From: Cytophagia bacterium
GTDB lineage: Bacteria; Bacteroidota; Bacteroidia; UBA7662
DNA length: 18,786 nt
Assembly: GCA_009926405.1 (NCBI GenBank)
Contig: RFOZ01000023.1
Location: 1-18,786 of the forward strand
Direction of reading: 5' to 3'
The position numbers and the translations under genes were made by a program. Under the pieces are notes generated by a model. The model was given only the letters and a program-made list of their open reading frames with translations, had not been told where the DNA came from and did no database searches. This document shows, piece after piece, positions 9,101 to 13,753 of this stretch; the stretch's first letter is position 1; each line of letters begins with the position of its first letter.

Positions 9101-9600
9101 ACCTGGAAAAAATACGCCAAGAGGTTAGGGCCGAAATTGGAGCCGATACCGCATGGTTACCCAATATTCCCAATTTGCTTGATACCGGGATCGTTTTACG
9201 ACCTGAATGGCTCCTTGAATTGGATAACAAAATGGTTGAACGCCAAAACGCCCCTGAAACCCAAAACCGAACCGCCCCAATGGCCCTCCTCGAGGGCGAA
9301 TTGGGGAGCCGGGTTGGGCAATCCGTTAAAGCTTTTATGGAGGGTCAGGAATTCTTTTACCGGGGTATGTTGGAAGAAGCCGAAGCCAGCGTCGATGCCT
9401 CCCTTCGAAACTTCAAAACAGACCATGCCTTGGCACTCAAAGGATCCATTGCTTTCCTCAATGGTCGAAAAGAAGAGGCCGAAAGGTGGTGGTTGGAGGC
9501 CCAAAAGGGGAATCCTGAAATTTTAATCCCTTTGCAAGATTTTTTACAAAAAATCAAGGAACAGGTTATAGATTTGTCTCCATCTAAACCCCAAGATTAA
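6151..9600 (+). CDS. outer-membrane usher-like protein with C-terminal duplicated TPR modules, 1149 aa
   Basis: Likely outer-membrane assembly platform for the fibre. The signal peptide ends near residue 25 (TRA|Q). Residues about 35-165 resemble the N-terminal domain of non-classical ushers (LYLVPELFNEIFGLEFTI then DLPIDDRYKR). Residues about 195-660 are a barrel of alternating beta strands. An embedded segment at about 295-370 (RRVLDVFVIDGFTERDAEVELLI…GYYRFKTPLSYGTVRVGIRIYTPKGEV) matches the usher plug/middle region. Residues 690-715 (FLDENANSLYEKGEP) and about 785-850 are SdrD-B- and carboxypeptidase-regulatory-like beta domains seen at usher C-termini. Residues 905-992 and 1051-1139 are two copies of a TPR-like module, absent from ordinary ushers. 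Flanking genes sit 22 and 8 bases away. Usher family is likely but divergent; the TPR extension is clear. Confidence 0.75.
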   Translation: MATGWLLRVGLLFLGFFLVNTPTRAQEKPQETDDIMLTFAYPSLGQVYVPCVFRGEQPYLGLTELLSMFLIPFEKNNSQLGFKGTYPFKINPWEVDPVNFTITVNGVTRPLKADQFHLGETDLYLVPELFNEIFGLEFTINTYGLLLSVVTKRDLPIDDRYKRLAIRDKLKRLAPENLLKTYPILYPRERRTVAPGMLDYNLGVTDGTYGRTYNYLVSSGIEFMGGDLQGTLSGFQSDSSSRQTLSSTRWRYVFKQGLNETGNPAISDILVGQVGLGGPSGGRIVGLSLSNTPIIPRRVLDVFVIDGFTERDAEVELLIAGQLVDFVRADEIGYYRFKTPLSYGTVRVGIRIYTPKGEVIMEDRQLQIPFTFVPKGFLDYNLQAGLPEIANEGIQKNIAGHASLAYGLTNNLTLRLGAYRSIDTLQKQGLIPYGSASLRLLDQYLLNVDVLPGIMNRFNFGVNYANNTALFVQYSDYTSSMAAKTLVKTPLRDVSINYFFPFSIGKRTYGIRASAEQVWRKNQTNLRMQFDFNAKIGPIVTRLNYREELVDLAERDLVRQRLATATLTYMVPRTPSIPVLMRGMFLRAQFRHDMQRFDAEALGSLQFSQTVWKTGRINLNYDRDILNRANIFSVGLLFDFRRVRSATQATLRANPVVVTNELTQNFSGSFGGDIKKKLLVATNRDQVGRAGIRIRMFLDENANSLYEKGEPIVLANSILLDQSATMFTGNDSSLLITQLQSYWKYRATLDVTALPDATLAPLKPKFTFVTDPNRYKHIDLPLYRTGTIEGMVLNNRNGKMVPQPGLRLHVKRVGSEDEPKTIRTYSDGSFYTHGLVPGEYYLLVDSLQLAFMRRIQGPDTLRFTIKTMPEGDFLEGLEIQLQPRPVDTTKPFEMKNLSELEFSLGKILQTTIKSFVEAQGLFYSGRIPEALLNLNLSLSNFRTDYALALKGSIAFVLGRREEAMTLWYQAKQRNPMLIIPEMKYLEKIRQEVRAEIGADTAWLPNIPNLLDTGIVLRPEWLLELDNKMVERQNAPETQNRTAPMALLEGELGSRVGQSVKAFMEGQEFFYRGMLEEAEASVDASLRNFKTDHALALKGSIAFLNGRKEEAERWWLEAQKGNPEILIPLQDFLQKIKEQVIDLSPSKPQD
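8863..9567 (+). repeat. two divergent copies of an ~88-residue TPR module within the usher-like gene
   Basis: The modules at 8863-9126 and 9301-9567 encode clearly homologous segments. Shared anchors are the starts LGKILQTTIKSF and LGSRVGQSVKAF, the cores DYALALKGSIAFVLGRREEA and DHALALKGSIAFLNGRKEEA, and the ends LEKIRQEV and LQKIKEQV. Nucleotide similarity is still visible in the core (CTCAAAGG.TCCATTGCTTT), which suggests a within-gene duplication that is not ancient. A linker of about 58 residues separates the copies. A third relative occurs in the lipoprotein at 11642-12118. Confidence 0.85.
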
Positions 9601-9608
9601 AGCCATTT

Positions 9609-11645
9609 ATGTATCTATCAAAACCTTATATTTCCTTGCTCATCTGGATAGGGTTTACGATAGGAATACCAACAACTTGGGGGCAAGAAGGCGCAGGGAA
9701 CACAGGCAGCACCAAAGCTCCCTCCAATGCCGACAACAAAGGGACAGAGAATCGGGCTTTGAACACCGAAAGTGTGGCCTACCGCCCTCTCAATACGCTG
9801 GAACAATTTGCCTACGAATCCGAAATTGCCAATCAATTGCAGAACCAGGTTAGTCGTTACATGGACGCCAACCTCTTTCATATTTCGGTCCAAATTGAAG
9901 GGCGTATTCCGATGAATGCCGGATTAACCAAAGACAAAGCGGCCAAGGGACTAACCGACCCCAACACCCCCGAGTCCGAGGAGATTTTAACCATGTTACC
10001 GGCCCTACCTATTTTTAATTCACGGCGTAGAACTGCCGTAACTGTTGAGCGTGGCCAAAGCGCAAAGGACAGACCAGGAAGCGATAACATAAGTCCCGAA
10101 ATGATGGGACCTCAAATTGACCAAATTCAAGTCGTGATGTTGGTGGACAGCGCCATCACCACCAATACCATTAATTTCTTTAAAGGTTTTATTTCTTCCT
10201 TGCTTCGTTTGAACACTGCCCGCGGTGATAACATTACTGTCAAACAAACCAGTTTTCCTAAAAACATAGAAGATGGAAATTCAGCCTTGGATTCCCCCGG
10301 GTTAAGCGAACAACGGAGCCCCGAACCATCCCGCGAAGAGGCCAAAAACATGCAGGCATTGCGCCAAAATTTAGAGAAGCTGAGTTCAACTTTGCCCCTG
10401 ACTCTGGGTTTGGGCTTGGGGCTTTTGGGCCTTTTTGTATTCTTGGGTTTGATGCTCCATGGCAGGCTCAAAGGCAAGGATGCCGGTGCGGCAACGGCGG
10501 GGGCAGGCATTCAAACCGGGGGCAGGACTGCGGCACCCGAAAGGGCCGTTCCTGCGGAGCAAGCCCAACAGCGCGATAACAATGCTGGGCTTGGTTCCGG
10601 AGTCCTCAATTTGCAAACCCAGGACCCATCATCAACCATCCCTGTCTACAGCGACCCCCTGATGGAATGGTTGATTAACCAACGTCAAAGGCTGGCTTTG
10701 GCCCTTGAAGAGATCCTCCGAGAGCAGGGAGAGTCGGGATACCCCAAAGTCATCCAAATGCTATACCCCTACGGAGAAGATTATTTTGTTTTACTGCAGA
10801 GGCATTTAGAAGAGGGAACCTCCAACCATTTGCAATCCCTTTGGAAGGAGTGGAACACCGATCGTAACAATTCGAGGGACCGTGAAATCGCTCTCAAGGA
10901 TCTCCAAATGGCGATGAACAAGCAAGCCAAAATGGGATTTTTTCCTTTCATTAATTACCTAAGCGACGAAGAAATTTACCAGCTTCTCCTACCCGAAACC
11001 CCTTTGCATTGTCTCATGGTTTTGGAAGGATTGGGAGCCGATCGAAAAGCCCGCATTTTGGCTGCCCTTGGTGCCGAACAAACAACCAAAATCCTGACCC
11101 AGTATCCGTTGCTAGAAGACCTAAAGTTCAAGAATTTTGCAGACTTGTCGGCAAGCCTCTTTGCAGGGATGAACCGAATGCGAGAAGCCGCGGGACCCCA
11201 GGCCAAGGCTTATGCCATGGTTTTGGAAAATGTTCGCAGTGCAAGTCTTAGCAACCAAGAAAAAATGTTAAACCAACTCTTGGAAACCGATTCCAAAATG
11301 CACGATTACATTCGGGATAAGGTGGTTCTCTGGGAAGATGTCTTATCCTATCCCAACGAAGCCCTTAGTGAAGGCATTGCCTCCCTGGGAAGCAATGAAT
11401 TCGTGGAATTGGTGGGTGACGATGCGGCTGTCACCGAGCGATTGCTGGCTTTGAGACCAGCGCGTGAGCAATTGTTACTTAAAGAAGTTTTGTCGCAAGG
11501 CTATCGCCCTTCGAATGAAACCGAGACTCTGCGTCGCGGGTTCCTCAAATCCCTCCTTGCATTTAAAGAATCAGGAAAACTTAACCAAATTTCATCCGAA
11601 TCCAATCCCGTCTTAACTGACCAAGAATCCCCAGAAAACGCATGA
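9609..11645 (+). CDS. FliF-FliG-like fusion: ring-building domain, membrane helix and rotor domain in one protein, 678 aa
   Basis: Predicted inner-membrane rotor. Residues 1-26 are a signal sequence (TWG|Q). Residues about 61-100 (LEQFAYESEIANQLQNQVSRY…HISVQIEG) and 168-216 (IDQIQVVMLVD…RGDNITVKQTSF) match the two halves of the FliF third ring-building motif, including the hallmark 'V-x-V-L-V-D' and 'RGD-x-[IV]-x-V' strands. The intervening 105-165 segment sits where FliF has its beta-collar insertion. A Gly/Leu-rich membrane helix (about 261-284) and a Gly/Ala-rich linker follow. Residues 455-500 (LLPETPLHCLMVLEGLGADRKARILAALG) resemble FliG-M around its EHPQ motif. Residues 548-660 (LNQLLETDSKMHDYIRDKVVLWEDV…) resemble FliG-C. 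FliF TM1, RBM1 and RBM2 are missing. The TGA overlaps the next ATG (ATGA). A full-length secretory T3SS inner ring is unlikely because of the FliG half and the following motAB pair. Confidence 0.82.
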   Translation: MYLSKPYISLLIWIGFTIGIPTTWGQEGAGNTGSTKAPSNADNKGTENRALNTESVAYRPLNTLEQFAYESEIANQLQNQVSRYMDANLFHISVQIEGRIPMNAGLTKDKAAKGLTDPNTPESEEILTMLPALPIFNSRRRTAVTVERGQSAKDRPGSDNISPEMMGPQIDQIQVVMLVDSAITTNTINFFKGFISSLLRLNTARGDNITVKQTSFPKNIEDGNSALDSPGLSEQRSPEPSREEAKNMQALRQNLEKLSSTLPLTLGLGLGLLGLFVFLGLMLHGRLKGKDAGAATAGAGIQTGGRTAAPERAVPAEQAQQRDNNAGLGSGVLNLQTQDPSSTIPVYSDPLMEWLINQRQRLALALEEILREQGESGYPKVIQMLYPYGEDYFVLLQRHLEEGTSNHLQSLWKEWNTDRNNSRDREIALKDLQMAMNKQAKMGFFPFINYLSDEEIYQLLLPETPLHCLMVLEGLGADRKARILAALGAEQTTKILTQYPLLEDLKFKNFADLSASLFAGMNRMREAAGPQAKAYAMVLENVRSASLSNQEKMLNQLLETDSKMHDYIRDKVVLWEDVLSYPNEALSEGIASLGSNEFVELVGDDAAVTERLLALRPAREQLLLKEVLSQGYRPSNETETLRRGFLKSLLAFKESGKLNQISSESNPVLTDQESPENA

Positions 11646-12118
11646 AATCTACCAAAATTCTCCAAGTCCTCGCTTTTATACTAATTTGGACAACCCTTGA
11701 GTCATGTACCGGACGTAAGGCTTTGGTACGTATCCGTACCGCTGGCAAAAACCGTAAGGAGAACATTCAAGCTCTCAAGGACAGTACCCAAAACAAACCT
11801 CCCGTCGATACCATTAACCGCGAGGTCAAGCAACTCAAGTACGAGCAATTCGTTTTTTTGGCCAATTTGATAACGAGCAATCTGGTCAAAGCCCAAAAAG
11901 TGGTTTACGAAAAGCGATACGCAGAGGCTGAGGGCCTGGTTAAACAAACCATATCTTGGCACCCAACCAGCGATGCCTACATGTTGTTGGGTAGTATTTA
12001 TAAATTACAAGGCAAATTCGGAGAAGGTGATTCCTGTTGGAGCATTGCACAAAAGCTAGACCCTGAATTCGAGAAAAGAATTTCAATTTCGAACAGAGAC
12101 CAAGCCAATTTGGATTGA
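11642..12118 (+). CDS. TPR lipoprotein of the motor cluster, 158 aa
   Basis: Predicted lipoprotein. A hydrophobic signal is followed by the lipobox LESC with Cys22, so the mature protein would be lipid-anchored, probably in the outer membrane with a periplasmic body because Asp is absent at +2. A basic, polar linker leads to a helical C-terminal half (about 75-145) with the TPR pattern AEAEGLVKQTISWHPTSDAYMLLGSIYKLQGKFGEG. This pattern is related to the two TPR modules of the usher-like protein (compare ALALKGSIAFLNGRKEEA). Its start overlaps the FliF-FliG stop (ATGA), so the two are likely translated together. By position and domain it could bridge the motor and the outer-membrane usher; that role is inference. 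Confidence 0.75.
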   Translation: MKSTKILQVLAFILIWTTLESCTGRKALVRIRTAGKNRKENIQALKDSTQNKPPVDTINREVKQLKYEQFVFLANLITSNLVKAQKVVYEKRYAEAEGLVKQTISWHPTSDAYMLLGSIYKLQGKFGEGDSCWSIAQKLDPEFEKRISISNRDQANLD

Positions 12119-12163
12119 TTGGTATCAAGCCAAAATTCCATACCGGCCTAAACACAAAAGCTC

Positions 12164-12943
12164 ATGAACAAAAAACTGGTCACAGCTCTCTGCTTATTTA
12201 TTTCGCTGGGACTGTTCATGTTGGGTTCGTTGGACTCCTTTGGGCTTTTCAAAATAGAAGCCCTTGGTGGAGCCCTCAACCTCGCCTCCCTCTTTGTGAT
12301 TTTGGGCGGATCCTTTTTTCAAGCCTTTGTCTCCTTCCCTACCGAAGTCGTTTTGAATGCCATTCGCAGATTAAGACCTCCTTTCCTCAAAAAATCCGTT
12401 AAAGAAGATCGTTTGGAGTCAACCATGAACCTTCTTAGGCAACTCAAGGCTGACAAACAGGGGACCATTCAAAACCTGACCGATGGTCAAGCCAAAGGGT
12501 TTCGCTTGTACCTCGCCGAATTGCTCAGTACCAATTACAACACCGAGGAAATTCGAATTTTGGGTTATCACAAAATCCACACCATCATTCAAAAAGAATC
12601 CATGCCGCTGCAGGCCATCAATGTCTTGGCCTCCTCATCCCCTGCCTACGGTATGTTAGGGACCCTCATGGGTCTGATTGTGATGCTATCGGATTTTACC
12701 AATTACCGTGGTTTGGCGGTTGCCTTGGCCTTGGCCCTTATGACAACCTTCTATGGCTTGATTATGTCCCAATTTATTTGGCAACCCCTTGCCAAGAAAG
12801 TTTCGCAGGGCATCATGTCCGACCAAATGTGGTACGAGGTTGAACTTGAGGGGGTTATACTAACCATGGAGAACAAACCTGAATTGTTTATCCTGGACCA
12901 ACTTTCGGCCATGTCCAGAGCTCAAACCGAGGCCACTGTTTAG
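12164..12943 (+). CDS. MotA-like stator subunit, 259 aa
   Basis: Inner-membrane ion-channel subunit of the MotA/PomA type, which with MotB converts ion flow into torque on a FliG-type rotor. The N-terminus has two membrane helices (about 5-22 and 37-58) with the MotA-like FVILGGSFFQAFVSFP motif. A large cytoplasmic loop (60-150) follows. The second helix pair contains SSPAYGMLGTLMGLIVML and ALALMTTFYGLIMSQFIWQPLAKKV. Pro160 and Pro208 occupy the positions of the two essential prolines of MotA (173 and 222 in E. coli). The long cytoplasmic loop and the GTLMGL/TTFYGL pattern favour MotA over ExbB or TolQ. It lies 45 bases after the lipoprotein and 15 bases before the MotB-like gene. Confidence 0.87.
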   Translation: MNKKLVTALCLFISLGLFMLGSLDSFGLFKIEALGGALNLASLFVILGGSFFQAFVSFPTEVVLNAIRRLRPPFLKKSVKEDRLESTMNLLRQLKADKQGTIQNLTDGQAKGFRLYLAELLSTNYNTEEIRILGYHKIHTIIQKESMPLQAINVLASSSPAYGMLGTLMGLIVMLSDFTNYRGLAVALALALMTTFYGLIMSQFIWQPLAKKVSQGIMSDQMWYEVELEGVILTMENKPELFILDQLSAMSRAQTEATV

Positions 12944-12958
12944 GTTCGTTCCGTAACG

Positions 12959-13687
12959 ATGAGTAACAATCGATACCCAGGTCGTAGGAATACAACGGCC
13001 TTGGAAGAAGCCCCTTCCAATTTGTGGGAAGCCACTTATATGGATACAATGACGTTGCTTCTGGCTTTTTTTGTGGTTTTGTCAAGTTTATCTACCCAAG
13101 AAATGGCCCAGGTGATGATTTCTAAATCCGATTCCGAGTCGGAGGGTAGCACGGCGATGGCCGAAACGAAGGCGAACTCCGAATCAGATCAACAAAAAAG
13201 TTCGGCCCTCTTTTACCCTATTCAGTCCCTGAACGATAGTTTAACCAAAACACTTCAGGGACCCATTGAGCGAGGGGTTTTGAGCTTACAGCCCAAGGAC
13301 TACGAAATACGCTTGCTCTTTAGCGGTAGCAGCTTTTTTAGCTTGGGGGAAGCGGACCTCCTTCCAATGGGCCGGGATATCGTAGGCCAAATCGTTAAAC
13401 AGTTATCCCAACTCAAGGATCGAAGTTTCAAAATAGATGTGGAAGGGCATACGGATGGTGCACCCATTACAACCGTTCGTTTCAAAAACAACTGGGAGCT
13501 TAGCGCAGCAAGGGCCTCTGGTGTAGTACGGTATTTCCTTGAAGCAGGCATACCGGCCGATAAACTCAAGGCTTCTGGATACGCCGATGCGTTCAAATTG
13601 GTTGAAGACCGGGATGCAGGTGGAAATTTTTTGCCGGACAAACAAAACCAAAACCGACGCATCGTTATCAGGCTTTACTACGAATAG
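12959..13687 (+). CDS. MotB-like stator subunit with OmpA peptidoglycan-binding domain, 242 aa
   Basis: Partner of the MotA-like protein. A short cytoplasmic N-terminus leads into one membrane helix with YMDTMTLLLAFFVVLSS. Asp29 aligns with the ion-binding Asp of MotB (Asp32 in E. coli), and the motif matches the family's Y-[AM]-D-x-M-T-L-L-L-A-F-F. A Ser/Glu-rich linker (about 55-80) follows, then an OmpA/MotB domain (about 115-241) with FSGSSFFSLGEADL, VEGHTDGAPI, NNWELSAARA and QNRRIVI. These are the residues used to grip peptidoglycan. Both the ion path and the anchor therefore look intact. It is the last motor gene, and 66 bases separate it from the T9SS cargo gene. Confidence 0.9.
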   Translation: MSNNRYPGRRNTTALEEAPSNLWEATYMDTMTLLLAFFVVLSSLSTQEMAQVMISKSDSESEGSTAMAETKANSESDQQKSSALFYPIQSLNDSLTKTLQGPIERGVLSLQPKDYEIRLLFSGSSFFSLGEADLLPMGRDIVGQIVKQLSQLKDRSFKIDVEGHTDGAPITTVRFKNNWELSAARASGVVRYFLEAGIPADKLKASGYADAFKLVEDRDAGGNFLPDKQNQNRRIVIRLYYE

Positions 13688-13713
13688 GGTTCTCTCCTTA
13701 ATTTTAGCTGGGA

Positions 13714-13743
13714 AGAAGGCGAAAAAAAGCCGTTTTTCCTTTA
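13714..13743 (+). terminator. weak terminator-like element after the motB-like gene
   Basis: AAGG and AAAAA in the 5' half can pair with TTTTT and CCTT in the 3' half around an AAGCCG loop, with a CG bulge, and an inner GGC/GCC pairing competes. The stem is short and AT-rich. It could end the motor operon or merely pause transcription before the next gene; structure alone does not decide. Confidence 0.3.
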
Positions 13744-13753
13744 AAACCATCCT

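Noticed and set aside
9609..11645. Type III secretion inner-ring (SctJ) or secretin component instead of FliF-FliG
   Set aside because: The FliG-like cytoplasmic half and the adjacent MotAB pair have no counterpart in injectisomes, and no export apparatus genes are present.
12164..13687. Reading the stator pair as ExbB/ExbD, TolQ/TolR, GldL/GldM or the Zorya defence pair ZorA/ZorB
   Set aside because: MotA-type loop and motifs, the MotB YMDTMTLLLAFF helix and the OmpA domain exclude ExbBD, TolQR and GldLM. ZorA has a long cytoplasmic tail and companion nuclease or helicase genes that are absent.
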